This document shows, piece after piece, positions 37,646 to 50,012 of a stretch of DNA of 64,000 nt; within the stretch, counting starts at the first letter, position 1; every line of letters begins with the position of its first letter. A program made the translations under genes and the position numbers. A model generated the notes under the pieces. It was not told the DNA's origin and searched no databases. It saw nothing but the letters and a program-made list of their open reading frames with translations. Source of the stretch: Sciurus carolinensis (taxonomy: Eukaryota; Chordata; Mammalia; Rodentia; Sciuridae); the NCBI RefSeq assembly GCF_902686445.1, contig NC_062220.1:108052643-108116642 (forward strand), given 5' to 3'.

Positions 37646-37654
37646 TGTCATAGG

Positions 37655-37880
37655 CCTTTTTACATAGGACGATTTTAATCCTCATAACTACTTTATGAAG
37701 TAGCTATTATCATCAGCCCCTATTTTACAGATGAAGAAACAGAGGTCCAGAGAGGTTAGAAACACATTGAAGGTCCCACAGCTAAGAGTTCCACTGCAGG
37801 GCATTTCAGATCTCTTCACCACCAGGATAGCTCGTGCTGGGCATGGCTGGGTCTGCCTGCTGTGCTGCATTACAGGACCG
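37655..37880 (-). mobile_element. MIR SINE remnant
   Basis: Antisense MIR on the plus strand: 'cccctattttacagatgaag', 'aaacagaggtccagagaggt' and 'aaggtcccacagctaagagt'. Confidence 0.75.
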
Positions 37881-37984
37881 AGTGGCTCATGAAAGAATAA
37901 GCTGAGAGAGAAATCTACAGCTGCCAACTCTGTGCTGCAATGTCTATGAAAGGGGGCCTGTTTTCACCGGAGGGAGGAGCTCTC

Positions 37985-38255
37985 TCATGTGGTTTTGATT
38001 TGTACTCCTGATGATTCATGATGTTGAGAATTTTTTTTCATAAACCTCTTGGCCAGTCGTACCTTTTTTGTTTGTTTAGTTTTGGTTTTTGCTTTTAGAA
38101 ATGTCTATTTAGGTCCAGTGTCCATTTTTAATTGTGCTATTCATTTTTGCTACTGAGTTTTTTGAGTCTCTTACATGTTCTGGATATTTACCCCTTGTCA
38201 GATGTACAGTTTGCAGATATTTTTCCCATGCTAAAAGTTGTCTCTTCACTACCAC
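37985..38255 (-). mobile_element. L1 ORF2 fragment, antisense
   Basis: The plus strand shows the antisense L1 order: 'tttgatttgtactcctgatg', 'gctactgagttttttgagtc' and 'ccccttgtcagatgtacagt'. It lies back to back with the sense L1 piece that follows. Confidence 0.8.
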
Positions 38256-38259
38256 GTAA

Positions 38260-38640
38260 TTACACTCATGAGGAATATAAAAAAAAGTGGATTTCATAGG
38301 ATCTGAGAGCAGAATGGTGGTTACCAGAGGCTGGGGAGAATACCAAAGAGGGAGAGATGAGGAGATTTTGATCAGTGGGGTCTAAGTTACATTTAGACAG
38401 AAGCAAGAAGTTCTGATGTGCACAGGAGGTGGCCACAGAAAAAGATACTGCACTGTATAACTCCCAAAACCTAGAGAGATGGTTATTGAATGTTTTTACC
38501 ATAAAAGAATGATAAAAGCTTGAGAAGGCAGGTATGTTCAACCTGATTTAAACACTGCACAATGTATACAAGTATGGAGACATCACAGGGTACCCTTACT
38601 ACATAAAATTTTTATTTTTTTAATTTCACATATGTTAACA
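38260..38640 (+). mobile_element. L1 3' UTR fragment, sense
   Basis: 'gagagcagaatggtggttac', 'cagaggctggggagaatacc' and 'gtatggagacatcacagggt' mark the 3' end of an older L1 (L1M/L1P type), opposite in orientation to the preceding piece. Confidence 0.7.
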
Positions 38641-39049
38641 AATAAAATAGGAGGGCACAGGCTGGGGAGGAGGTCTATGATGCCCAAGGAGCCCTGGGAC
38701 CATGATTGAATGTTTAGAGGGAAAGCAAAGCCACAGAGAGGTTTGGAGCAGAAAGCAGACAAGTCTCAGGTCCTAGTTTAAAAATCACAGCAGCTGTTGC
38801 TTGGAGAGTAAGTTGGAAGTTTGGACAGGAGGGAGAGAGAGAGTCAATAGATCTGAGCCTGACTTAGGAAGTAGAAGCTTTGAGCTGGTGTGCAGAAGGT
38901 ACAGAGAAAGCACAGTGGCTCCAGATTCTGGACCTATGTCTGCCTTCACCACCTATGAGGAGTAACTCTGGGCTTCACCCATCCATAGTGACTTACATCA
39001 GAAATGAAACAGTAGGGAGGCATCTTTTTAACAAGAGATGTGCAAGGAT
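38641..39049. other. DDC-GRB10 intergenic sequence
   Basis: No gene or repeat I can name. Confidence 0.4.
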
Positions 39050-39720
39050 TGTACATCTAAAAGAATGGAAATAAGTGCTCATGCCTGGATAGGAACTGTT
39101 TAAGTATTTCTGTTTTCCTCAACTTGATGAGTAGATTCAATATCATTATAACCAAAATCGCAACATGGGTCTTTGAATCTGAACTATGAATGGAAAAGCA
39201 AAAGCTAAAGAAAGGCCAGTGTATATCGAGAAAGAAGAACATGATGGGATCTTGTTCTGCAGTCATGGATATAGTGATACTATAAGAATGTAGTAGGTTG
39301 GATGTAGAGATAGACATATGATCAATTAAACAGAATAGAGAGACCACAGAAAATTCCCCTTAATATGGAAATTGACAAATATGGCATTGCAGGTCAATTG
39401 GGGAAAAATGGACTATTAAATGTGCTTGTACGACTGGCTATTCACTTGGAAAAACATGGAATCCTGGTGGTTTAATCCTAATTGTGAAGGGTAAACTTTC
39501 CAAACCAACAGAACAGAAGGATTTCTTAAATGATTCATTTTTTCAGCTAACCACAAAATATTGTCAAATTTGACTGTGTTATTGAGAATATCTGTTCTTC
39601 AAGCTACAGAAACTAGATTAGAATTTTAAAAGACATACTGATAATTATGGGTCAGGATGGATGATATTAAAAAGACCTTATCAATAAGCAGAAGCCAACT
39701 CCATAGAAATGCAAGCATTT
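39050..39720 (+). mobile_element. L1 ORF2 fragment, strongly decayed
   Basis: Decayed ORF2 signal on the plus strand: 'gtagattcaatatcattata', 'aaaaatggactattaaatgt' and 'ggctattcacttggaaaaac'. Many stops. Confidence 0.6.
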
Positions 39721-40540
39721 TCAGAAATGAAAACACTATTTCTCATCAATATTAAAAAAAGAACTTTCTGGTTGGTAATCAAAGAAAGAATTCCTTTTTC
39801 CCCAGGAAATTGTCAAATAGAAGCCGTTATTGCTAACATAGAGAATTGTAATTGAATTCTATATATTGAATCTTGTCCTGTACCTAACTATATTCTCTTA
39901 AAGATTTTAATAACTTAGCTGTTAATTCAGGGTGATCTCCATGTAAACAATCATAACATCTCTGCCAATGCTGTTTCTTTCTAGTCGGTTTCCCTTTGAT
40001 TTATTATTTCCTGGCCCTAGTGAGCTACCGCTGTGTTAATATCATAGCCCTAGGCCACAGGGCTATGTGGAGCTCTTGAAAGGCAGTTAGTTCTATGGAG
40101 AAATGAATGCTTAATTTATTTTTATTTGATTAATTATCAGTCTAAAAACTGAAGCTGTGTTTGAAAATTTCCCATTCTGCATGAATTTACTACAGGACTA
40201 TACTTTTGCTTTAATTGTTGTAACAGATTAGATTATTTTCATACTGTTGTAATACAAATATATGTCTTACTTTTTAAAATGTGCCTACTAGAAAATTTCC
40301 AGGCCCAGGACATGGTTGATCAGAAGCAGTGGTAGTGAACATGCTATCCTACTGGCTAGAAAAGGAGCGCTTCTAACATCTCCCTATTGGCTATAGCATT
40401 TGACTGACATTCTTTACTATGTTTTCTTCTATTCTTATTTTTACAATTAATAGATGCTTAATTTTTATCAAATTCATTTCTATTTCAAAAGAGAAAAGTC
40501 ACATGCCAGTCCTCACCTAGATTGTTAATGTTATGAATGA
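39721..40540. other. A/T-rich intergenic sequence
   Basis: No exon or nameable repeat. Carries isolated homeodomain-like A/T motifs ('gttaatatcat', 'gattaattatc') which are too weak to call as HNF1 sites. Confidence 0.35.
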
Positions 40541-40544
40541 CTAC

Positions 40545-40870
40545 TACTACAGTTCAGATCTAGAATGTTCCACAAAAGCCCATGGGTTGAAGGCTCAGTT
40601 CCTAGCCCAGGGTGCTGTTGGAAGGTGGTAGAAATTTCAAGGGTGGGGACCTAGTGGAAATTAGGTCATTGGGCATGTGCCCTTGAAGGGAATATGAATA
40701 ATGGGACTCTAGCACTTTCTTCTTCCTTTCGTTAGCACCTAGTTATGAAGTGAATGAGTTTCCCTCTGCCATATGTTCCTGCCATGACAAACGTCACCAC
40801 AAGACGCAAACCTACTGATCATGAACTCCAAAACTATAAGCCAAAATAAACCTTTCCTTTTTATGTTGAT
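40545..40870 (+). mobile_element. MaLR-like LTR remnant
   Basis: Relative of 20030-20395: 'tagaatgttccacaaaagcc', 'ggaaattaggtcattgggca', 'gttcctgccatgacaaacgt' and 'aagccaaaataaacctttcc'. It contains the 51-bp source-like segment 40692-40742 that recurs at 41833-41883. Confidence 0.6.
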
Positions 40871-41200
40871 TATCTCAAGTATTTTTAGCAACAGAAAACA
40901 ATTATAATGACATTAATACATTTTCTAATTTTCAAATATATTTTTACTCCTATGATAAAACTTGGATGCACTACCATTTTGTGTAGAACTTTTGCATTTA
41001 TCTCATAAGTAAAATTGTATTTTGCCTTCCTAAAATCAACTTGTTCTAATTTAAGTGTCAGATTCTATGTTCTTAAAGACTAATTCAAGGACAATTCCTT
41101 CCTTGATTCTCCAAACGATAATTTTGAAATTTGGAATTGTACAATCCTTAAAAGAGTGTTAGAAATCACACATAAACCCATTTGTGCTCTTCCTCTCTTA
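40871..41200. other. Unassigned A/T-rich sequence
   Basis: Nothing recognised. Confidence 0.35.
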
Positions 41201-41790
41201 TTAGGGAATGTTTTAAAGGAATACTTAATTATTAAAGGATTATTTTGAATTTTTATTTCTCCTCAAATCCAATTTGATGTTATTTTGTCAATATTTTAAA
41301 ATTTAATGACAGGTTTTTAAAAACGATATTACCATTTTGCTTCATTGGGTCTATAATTATATCCTCTTTTTCATTATAATGGCACTGTTTATTTTTCTCT
41401 ATTTTTGTCTGTAATCTTGCCAGAACTGGGTCTATTTTATTAGTGTTGTGTTTTAAAATTTTTTTGACCTTGTTGATCCTCTCTGTTTCACCTTTATTTT
41501 TCTTTTCATTGATTTTTTTTCTATATAATATTTATTATTATCTGCATTCACTAATTGTTTGGTTTATTCTGCTGTTTTTTTTCTAACATCTTTGTTCAGT
41601 AGATTGTCTCATTAATTTTTGGACTTTTAAACTTTCTAACATAAGCATTTACAACTATAAACTCTCCTCTATGCACTGCTTTCAATATATAACTCAAGGT
41701 TTAATTTGTAGCATTTTCATAATTTTTACATTTCTTGGTGCATGAGTTATTTAGGAGCATTTCAAGAAAGATCCAGATACATATATATAC

Positions 41791-41836
<46 letters not shown>

Positions 41837-41884
41837 GAATAATGGGACTCTAGCACTTTCTTCTTCCTTTCTTTAGCACCTAGC

Positions 41885-41915
<31 letters not shown>

Positions 41916-42180
41916 GAGAGAACAGTATTTGCTTAGCTTTTTATTGAGTCTAATTTAATTTATTTAATTAAATTGTGATCAGAGAACATGCTCATGTGAT
42001 AAGAGTTCTCTGATGGATGATGAGACTTGCAATATGAACTAATACTGCCTCTGCTTTTGTGAGCCCTTCAGGTACACTTGAGAAAGAAGTGTATCTTCTA
42101 ATTATTAGGGCTAGGGTCCCATGTATGTCCAATAAACCAGGATTGTTACTTATGTTGTTGACATTTTCTGAACTTTTAGT
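41201..42180 (-). mobile_element. L1 ORF2-like fragment, antisense, split by AT repeat
   Basis: Antisense L1 flavour on both sides of the AT repeat: 'ctgtaatcttgccagaactg' and 'ccttgttgatcctctctgtt' to the left; 'ttgtgatcagagaacatgct' and 'gagaaagaagtgtatcttct' to the right. Strongly decayed. Confidence 0.5.
41781..41920. repeat. (AT)n microsatellite with a 51-bp insert
   Basis: TA/TATG repeats at 41781-41836 and 41884-41915 are separated by 41833-41883. That insert matches 40692-40742 of the nearby LTR remnant at 50 of 51 positions. Confidence 0.95.
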
Positions 42181-42214
42181 AATGATTTGTTTTTTTGATC
42201 TGTCATCCAGTTTG

Positions 42215-42550
42215 CTATACAGTCAGCCTCCACATCTGTGGATTCAGTGAAACCTGAGTAAAAAATAATTTAAAAAATTTTATCTGAGCATGTACAGACT
42301 ATTTTTTCTTGTCATTATCCCTGAATAATATAGTGTAACACATATTTATGTAATATTTACATTAGTGTAAACAACTGTAACTAATAAACTGTAACTAAAT
42401 TAGAGATGATTTTAAAAACATGGGAAGATTGCACAGGTTATATGAAAATACTCTGCCATTTAATATTAGCCACTTGCACATCAGCAGATTTTGGTATCCA
42501 CTGGGATCCTGGAACTCCTTTCCCATGGATAAAGAGGAACTATTATAATT
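42215..42550 (+). mobile_element. MER2-like DNA transposon remnant
   Basis: 'tacagtcagcctccacatct', 'gtggattcagtgaaacctga', 'gagcatgtacagactatttt', 'cagattttggtatccactgg' and 'gataaagaggaactattata'. Opposite orientation to the copy at 3255-3600. Confidence 0.65.
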
Positions 42551-42882
42551 GGTAAGGATGTGTTGAGATTTCCCACTATGATAATGTATTTGTTTTCTCC
42601 CCATAGTTGTACCAAGATTTCCTTTATATAATTAAAGTTCAATGCATGTTTAGAATTGTATGGTATTCTTGGTGGAGTGAAACTTTTGTCATTTCATATA
42701 ATAAGATACTAAATTACTGAGTTGATTACTCAAGTGACCCTATTCAAATATGAAAACCTTTTCCTCCTCAGGTGTACTGCATTTGATGTCCTGAGCCTCT
42801 CTCCTACCCTGCAAGACCAGGCAGGGGTAAGGAGAAGTTCAGGGATGGTATTATGTGAAAATAGTTGTGTTTCTTCACATGC
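42551..42882. other. Unassigned intergenic sequence
   Basis: Nothing recognised. Confidence 0.35.
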
Positions 42883-42884
42883 TC

Positions 42885-43085
42885 CTTGGTAGGTTTTTGT
42901 TTTGTTTTGTTTCTGTTTTTTATTTTCATACTGAGGATTGAATCACTGAACCACATTCCCAGCCCTTTTTACTTTTTATTTTGGGACAGGGCCTTGCTAA
43001 GTTGCTGAAGATGACTTTGAACTTAAATCCTCCTGACTCAGCCTTCTGACCTACTGGAATTACTGGCACGTGCTTCCTGGCCCTG
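42885..43085 (-). mobile_element. B1-dID dimeric SINE, antisense
   Basis: On the plus strand: T-rich end, 'actgaggattgaatcactga', 'accacattcccagccctttt', 'gggacagggccttgctaagt' and 'tggaattactggcacgtgct'. Confidence 0.82.
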
Positions 43086-45816
43086 AGTAATTCTTAACAT
43101 CTGAAAGTTATGATTTAGATTTCAAGCAGTGCCAACATTACTGTGGATCAAATATTGTCATGCATCTACTCTGAGAGGCAATCAGAATAAGAACTCCACA
43201 AGGGGCATCTGTTTTGTGCACTTTCCTGTAGCTAAACCCAAGACTAAATGCTGAACTGATTTGCCTCCAGAAATCTGAGAAGCATTTATCATCCTGAAAC
43301 AACAAGCAAATGACTCATGGAGTCACCCAAGGGCATGTCCTGCAGGGATGGTGAACCATTGAGGTAGTGAACCATGAAGTACCAAGAGCTGAGCCCACTT
43401 TGTTGGGGATCTCAGAACTGAGAGCAAAGGACTGTTTGTAGGGAGATCTGCCTAGAAGGCCATGCCAGCCATGGTTGGTTTGATGGCTGCTGACCCCGTA
43501 TACTGCCTTGAGTGCCCAGAACCTCCATCTAGCCCTGTATTTCCCTTTCCCTTCCCAGTTGTGCCCTGACTGCCTCCCTGGTATGTCCTAATCCCTCACT
43601 CACATCACATTCCCCTCCTATCCATAGTCCTGCTCCTTTGCCTCCATTCCTTTGGCCCTCACAAGTTGATCTCCAAGAGGCTTCGATGAACTTTCAAAGA
43701 TAATATAGTGCCTGGGACCCAATAACTGCTTAAAAAATACAACTTTTCCAGAACAGCAGTGCAGAAAGTGCTAGATTATGAAGTAAGAGCAATTTCAGTT
43801 ATAAGTTTATCTTTCCTATTTGTGAGACGTTTATAACTTAGTTCTCAGTTTGCCCACTTGTGAAATGGGGCTCTGGTTAAAGATAAAGGATGCAAATCTC
43901 TTCCTGGATGGAGACTGACACAATTTGAATACTCAAAAATTATTGTTTTAACTCAAATCGAATGTGGACCAATAATTTCTTCTCAAGAATTCTATCTTCT
44001 AATGGCAACTATAATCAGCACAAAAGTCAGCAGGAAAGAGCTTTGAATTCTCCTCACATCACACTGCTTAGGTAGAACACAGACTTAGCTCTAAGTAGCC
44101 TATACCATATGTCAAAAAAAAAAAAAAAAAAGAAAGCCCTTCATAGAACCACAGATGTTTTTCAGATAATAAATAAGATTTCATATTTATTAATATGTGT
44201 TGGGACTATTCTGTAATTTAATCTTCACAAGACCCCCACAAGGTAGGTACAATTAAAATTCTCATTTTACAGACGAAGAAACAGAGGCTCAGGGGGTTGA
44301 AGTACCAACATCAGCTTAGTGGTACATGACAGAGAGAAGATTCTGTGTGTCACCTGCATTTGCTGTTCAGCTACAGGCATGAAGTCATTTTCAGGTACTC
44401 ATCACACAACTCTGTGTGTGTGTGTAAGCGCACGCGTGTGTGCATGCCTGTGGGCACGTGCACATGTTCAACCAGCTGCACGGTCCCCATAGAACTGAAC
44501 CTCTGGTAAACTTTCAGCACAAGAGGGAGCATTTGCTCAATAATAATCCCCATTCTTCAAGAGAGTTATGCTTTCAGCAAATATTTAGTAAAGTGGGTTT
44601 CAAGAGTCAAGTATGAATGTTGCCATTTCCAAAAATTATAATCTGATTAAGAATAATGCCAGAGACTCACCTGCTAGGAATTCTCATTCCTTACAGGTTG
44701 ACACTCCTTTGTGGGATCCTTTGGAAACAGAGAAGCATGTGGAGAAATAGGTCGAAACTTGGTGCTCGGCAGTTATTCTCTTTGCAACTTGGAACCCACA
44801 TTTCCCTGTCTTTGTATTTGTAGTCTTGTGTGCTAGTTAAACATTAATTTCTGATGGTATAAAGGTCAAGGCAATTCAGGTAAAGCAAGAGAGAGTAGCT
44901 CTTCTCTGGGCTTCTGAGAAAGTTTTTTTCTGGTGAACCTGTCTCATTCTAATCTCTAGCAGTTGGGTCTTTCTTAGAACATAACCCTATGCATACTCCA
45001 CTTTCCCAAACAGTTCCAATTAGGTCATGCCACAAATTTCAGCATTGTGGCAGGTAAAGTCCACTTTAAAGATGGCTTCCTGCCCTTGAAGACAGCTTCA
45101 ACACTGAGCCTACAAATTCCTAGTACTGCACATGGAAATTATGGCTAGAAACTTTTGGTCTGGATAATTGACAGAATCCAAGCACCATCTCCCTTCCCCC
45201 AAATCCATTGAAATGATGGTTGAAACAACACTTCAAATGAGATTTTGGCCAGCTTCTAGAAAAACAAATGTTGACAAGAGTTTTTTTGGAGCATAGACAG
45301 AACTGAGAAAGCAGCATTGAGTCTGTGCACAGGAAAACCTGCAGAAAACTTGGGTGCCAGGCTTCTAGGCAGATCCAAAGAGGCTGTAAACTCACACCAG
45401 TGGGGACAAAGAGCATAGTGGGTGTATGCTGTGTTTGGAGCAACACACTAAAGGACTGGGTACAAGGTAGTAGAATAGCTGTCACCACAGGTGTTTGCAC
45501 AGGCTAAGAAATAAAGTCATGATTGAGAGTGTTGAAAGGAATTTTGAAGCAATCAGATTGGTAGAGCTCAGAGAGCTCTGGGGGCAAGGCACATGGTTGG
45601 AGGGCTGAGAACCAAGATTTATACTGTTGGAACTGGGACCTCAGAGAGAAGCAGAGTGACGATGATGAAACTCAATATCTCTACAAGAGCCATTGGGGAA
45701 AAGAAAGAAAAGAGAAGAAGAAATGGTAATTCAGCCACAGAGGGACATACACCAGTGTGCTCCACACCCAGTCTTCCATGAAAAATTGATGATCCTTAGC
45801 AAGGGGAAAAGTGAAG
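43086..45816. other. DDC-GRB10 intergenic sequence
   Basis: Unassigned apart from MIR-like pieces at about 43780-43910 (plus) and 44175-44345 (minus; 'cattttacagacgaagaaac', 'agaggctcagggggttgaag'), a poly-A run (44114-44131) and a short GT repeat (44413-44425). ORFs such as 45120-45500 have no recognised domain. Confidence 0.4.
44175..44345 (-). mobile_element. MIR SINE remnant
   Basis: Antisense MIR on the plus strand: 'taatcttcacaagaccccca', 'caaggtaggtacaattaaaa' and 'agacgaagaaacagaggctc'. Confidence 0.72.
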
Positions 45817-46240
45817 TGTTATGGTTTGGATGTGAGTTGTCCCCCAAAAGCTCACATGTAAGACAATGTAGGAAGGTTCAGAGGAGAAATGGTTGGGTTG
45901 TAGGAGTCTTAACTCAATGAGTGAATTCATCCCTGATGGGATTAATTGAAGTAATAGGGTGTGGGTGGAGGAGATTAGAATTGGGGCATGGCTTTGGGGT
46001 ATATATCTTGTATCTGGAGAGTGGAGTCTCTCTTTCTTTGTTTCCTGATAATGCAAGCTGCTTCCCTCTGCCACACTCTTCTGCCATGATGTTCTGCCTC
46101 AGCTGAAGCCCTGAGATATGGAGCCAGCCTTCTATGGACCAAGACCTCTGAAACCATGAGCCCTCAAATAAACCTTTCCTCCTCTATAATTTTGCTGGTC
46201 AGATCATTTAGTTGCAGCAGCAAAAAAGCTGACTAAAACA
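45817..46240 (+). mobile_element. MaLR-type solo LTR
   Basis: Complete LTR from 'tgttatggtttggatgtgag' to 'gctgactaaaaca' (TG…CA ends), with 'aaataaacctttcctcctct' as polyadenylation region. The 5-bp flanks 'tgaag' and 'tgagg' are a plausible aged target duplication. No internal coding sequence. Confidence 0.85.
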
Positions 46241-47210
46241 TGAGGGAAGGACATCTTATGAGGGACAGCATCTGTGAAGTTTCTCAGGCTAGAAAGAGTG
46301 TGGTGTCTTCCAGATCCTGCAAGAGAGACAATTCCAGAGGACCGTACAAAGTGGGGGGCTCTTGCAAGCCATGTTATATAAGTGTATCCCATAACTATAA
46401 TAGAAGGCATTGAAATGTTTCTAGAAAGCCATTCCCTTAGCTTATTTTTGTTTTTAAATCACTCTGTGCTTGTGTGGAGATTGGATCAGAGAGAGGATTA
46501 AAAAATGTTTCCTTTCTTCAGGTTTGGAGAAAAGCACAGAAATCCATGGAATGTGGCGGGAATTTGGGATGGGCTGAGGAGGGAAGAGCACTTAGATGAG
46601 AAAGAGCGGTAGGGTGCTGGCTATGCATGTGGATATATGAGCACCCAAGTTAGGAGGCTGCTGGTGGGAGGGCGGAATCAGAGAGATGGAGACTTCATGG
46701 GGATAAAGCCAATGGGAAGATGGTGAAAGTCATGGACTGAGAGGAACATGACCAGTGGGGATCAGCCCTGGGTCAAGGGAGATGAAGAACACCAAGAATT
46801 CAGTTTGGGAATTAAATTTTAGATAAATTCACATATTATCTGAGTGGAGACGTCCTGTGGGCCTTTCATTATATGAATGTAGAGTGCTGAAGAGAGGTGT
46901 GGACAGGAATTAATGTCATGAGTTGAAAGTGTTGAAGCAATGTGATTGGGTAAAATCACTTCCGAGTTCTCACAATTAAAAACTTTACAGAAAAAGAAAG
47001 ATAACTAGTAGTGTCATTTTGATTAGCGGTTTTTCTCCCCATAGACAAATCTACATGGGAAAAGACATCTGTTCCCAGTAGTGGCTCTTTTCACATTTCC
47101 TGTCTTTCTTCTTATTAGCTGTGGGGCTTATGGGAATTATGGGAAGGTTTAGAATACAAAAGAAAGAAACAAACCTAATACAACCTAATACAACTCGACC
47201 TTGAGGTTGA
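46241..47210. other. DDC-GRB10 intergenic sequence
   Basis: Unassigned, G-rich in 46540-46880; no gene supported. Confidence 0.4.
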
Positions 47211-47212
47211 GA

Positions 47213-47252
47213 CCTGTATTAGGGTTTTGCAGAAAAATGGAAACAATTGGAA

Positions 47253-47304
<52 letters not shown>

Positions 47305-47740
47305 ATCTATCTACATTTAGGATTAGAAGAGGAGAGTTATCATGGGAATTGGCTCATGTGATTATGGAGGAAGTCCCACAATCTGCTCTCTGCAGGCTGG
47401 AATACCAGGAAAGTCAATGGTATAATTCAGTCTGAGTTTGAAGGTCCAAGAACCAGGAACTCTGAAATCCAAGGACCGGAGAAGACAGATGGCCCAACTC
47501 AAGCAGAGAGAGCAAATTCACCTTCCCCCTCCATTTTGTCCTTTTCTGACCATCAACAGATTGGATTATGTCCACCACATTAGTGAGGGTGAATCTTCTT
47601 TATTCAGTCTATGGATTCAAGTGTTACTCTATTCCAGTAACACTCTCACAGACACACCCCAAAATAATCCAGCTTTACCAGCTCTCTGGGCATCCCTTAG
47701 CCCAGTCAAACATAACATTAACCACCCTAGCATGATTGAC
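47213..47740 (+). mobile_element. Ancient interspersed repeat ('ctgtattagggttttgcaga' type)
   Basis: It matches the common mammalian repeat that begins with 'ttagggttctctagagaaac'-like sequence. It shows 'attggctcatgtgattatgg', 'aactcaagcagagagagcaa' and ends 'gcccagtcaaacataacatt'. A (CT)n tract (47257-47304) sits where this family usually carries simple repeats. I cannot name the family with certainty. Confidence 0.6.
47257..47304. repeat. (CT)n microsatellite
   Basis: About 48 bp of TC with one TTTC interruption. Confidence 0.96.
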
Positions 47741-48335
47741 ATTAGGGCTGGGTAGCTCTGTGAAGCGGGCAATCCTGGCCATTGTAGCATGTTAACATGG
47801 TACATACTCAACCTCAAAGGCATCCAGCCTTTGTTCACTACATGATAGTTCTCAGTTGTGACAACCAAGAATGTTCCCAAGCATTGTGCATTTTTCTTAG
47901 GGGCAACATGTCCCCAGGAGAGAAGGGCTAACATAGGTGACCTTGTTATGATCCAGGGCAGAGGATGGCAGCACATGCTGCAGTGATGGTATTCCAGGCA
48001 CCCCCTCTGGGGTCACACTTCTATAGGGGCAGCAAGTGGGCATCTCTCATGTGACCAGTCCCAGTACTGTGTGTAGTGGAGGAGCAATATAGTAAGTGAA
48101 GATATGACAGAGAGGCTCTTGGGAGCACACCAGGGAGGTTCCTGGGAGGGGAGATAGGGCTTCATGCCGAGACCACTGTTTATCTGAACGAGGTGGAACC
48201 CTGGAGACTGGTGAGGTCAGGGTGAAAGAGATGAGGCCACCCTGAGGTGTCTACTATGGACTGAATCCATAGAGGAGGAATGTCAACAGAATATAATTTT
48301 CTTATAACATGCACTTTGCCTAGAAGCTGATGAGA
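47741..48335. other. DDC-GRB10 intergenic sequence
   Basis: Mixed sequence without a supported gene or nameable repeat. Confidence 0.35.
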
Positions 48336-48339
48336 ATAT

Positions 48340-48745
48340 CAACTAATTTTCTGCAGTTTGTAACTTTAATGATGTTTGATTCATCTTTTTTTTTTCTGCC
48401 ATAGATTGTGTCTTTGGTGTTGTATCTAAAAAGTCATCCTCAAATCCAACATCACCTGGATTTTATGTTGTCTTATCTTCTAGGAGTTTTATAATTTTGT
48501 CTGAAGTCTGTGATCCATTTTGAGTTAATTTTGGTGAAGGGTGTAAGGCCTAAGCATACACTGATTGATTGATTGTGGATGTCCATTTGTTCTAGCACCG
48601 TTTGATGAGAAGACTCTCATCTTTGTTCCTTTGTCAAGGATCAGTGGGCTATATTTATGTGAGTCTTTTTCAAGGTTCTCTATTGTATTCCATTCAGGGT
48701 TTTTCAAATCACTGGTCTCCAACTATCCATTGCTTATGTAATTAG
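48340..48745 (-). mobile_element. L1 ORF2/3' fragment, antisense
   Basis: Antisense L1 on the plus strand: 'tctgaagtctgtgatccatt', 'gtgtaaggcctaagcataca', 'ccatttgttctagcaccgtt' and 'tcaaggttctctattgtatt'. Confidence 0.82.
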
Positions 48746-48831
48746 TTTTGCAGGTTTCATGATCAGTATTTATAAAAACTGGAAAAGAGGGGTCATGGCA
48801 TTTGATAATTGAAATGCTATTTTCTGAAACT

Positions 48832-49052
48832 GTTTTTTTGTTTTTTGTTTTTTTTTTTGGTACCAGGGATTGAACTCAGGGGCCTTCGACCATTGAGCCA
48901 CATCCCCAGGCCTATTTTGTATTTTATTTAGAGACAGGGTCTCACTGAGTTGCTTAGTGCCTCGCTTTTGCTGAGGCTGGTTTTGAACTCGCGATCCTCC
49001 TGCCTCAGCCTCCCGAGTCGCTGGGATTATAGGCATGCGCCACTGTGCCCGG
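48832..49052 (-). mobile_element. B1-dID dimeric SINE, antisense, young-looking
   Basis: On the plus strand: T-rich tail, 'ggtaccagggattgaactca', 'ttgagccacatccccaggcc', 'gagacagggtctcactgagt' and 'gggattataggcatgcgcca'. It is little diverged from the consensus and flanked by 8-bp direct repeats 'ctgaaact' (48824-48831, 49053-49060). Confidence 0.93.
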
Positions 49053-49060
49053 CTGAAACT

Positions 49061-50010
49061 CTGGTTTCGATTGTGTACACACATGTATGTGCTGGGTCAT
49101 GGTATCAAAACCCTTCATAAAGAGATGATACCTTTCTATGGAAATAAAGAAGGTCAAGATTTGTCATGCCAGCAAATGAAAATTAAACAATGATTACAGA
49201 AAGCTACAGAAGGCAAATTTTATGGCCAACCCTGCTACTCCTATGATAGTTTTTTTGTTTAATTAAAAATTATATTAACATGTTCCTGAGCTTTTTTCAG
49301 TTTTTCTTCTGTGAATGTCCTTCTTCCGTTTCTTATATGATTTCTAGCAAGGTAGTGACAAGGACTTGGCTTGTCATGTGGGATGGCCCTGGTGTCCCTG
49401 CAGGACCTGAGTCCCCTGCCTGGGGAGGGGCATCTATGGATTCTGATTCGTAATCAAAGAAAAGGTGATCTGCTTGTCTAATTATAACCAAGCTGCCAGA
49501 AACCAAGTTTTCATGACTTAGAGTGGGATTTTATGCATATTATCTCTTGGATCTATCTACAGATTGAAGGCTCACACTGTATCCTAGGGGACACATGACA
49601 TCCATTACTCTCAGCTGTGCTTTTTCTCCCTATTCCACCAGGGGTCACTAGCTTCCTCTCAGGGTGTGCCATTTGTCTTGAAGTGCCCTCTACTGGCTGT
49701 GCAGAGATCTGTGGCTGTGGCTCCTGTATCATCTGGTAGTCTCTGCTAGATCTCCCTGGTCTCAGTGAACAGCCCTGCCTCCTCTATGGTGGCTGAGGAT
49801 GGCAGATGAAGGCCAACTTTGTCTACAGTGGGTTTTTCACTTTTGCTTCCTGTTCTTATAAATATGGTATACTTCCAAGATGAAAGGGGCTATGAATGAA
49901 TTGATCATTCTGAAACCAGGTGTGAATATTTTTATATTTTAACAAGCACATTCATTTCTCATTAAACAAAAACAAAGGAAAAATCCCTTCTTATAATTTC
50001 ACTAGTCACT
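49061..50010. other. DDC-GRB10 intergenic sequence
   Basis: Nothing recognised beyond low-complexity stretches. Confidence 0.35.
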
Positions 50011-50012
50011 CA

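Noticed and set aside
39900..40140. Possible HNF1 sites for a non-neural DDC promoter
   Set aside because: Motifs such as 'gttaatatcat' and 'gattaattatc' match only half of the 13-bp palindromic site, and no adjacent exon with a donor stood out.
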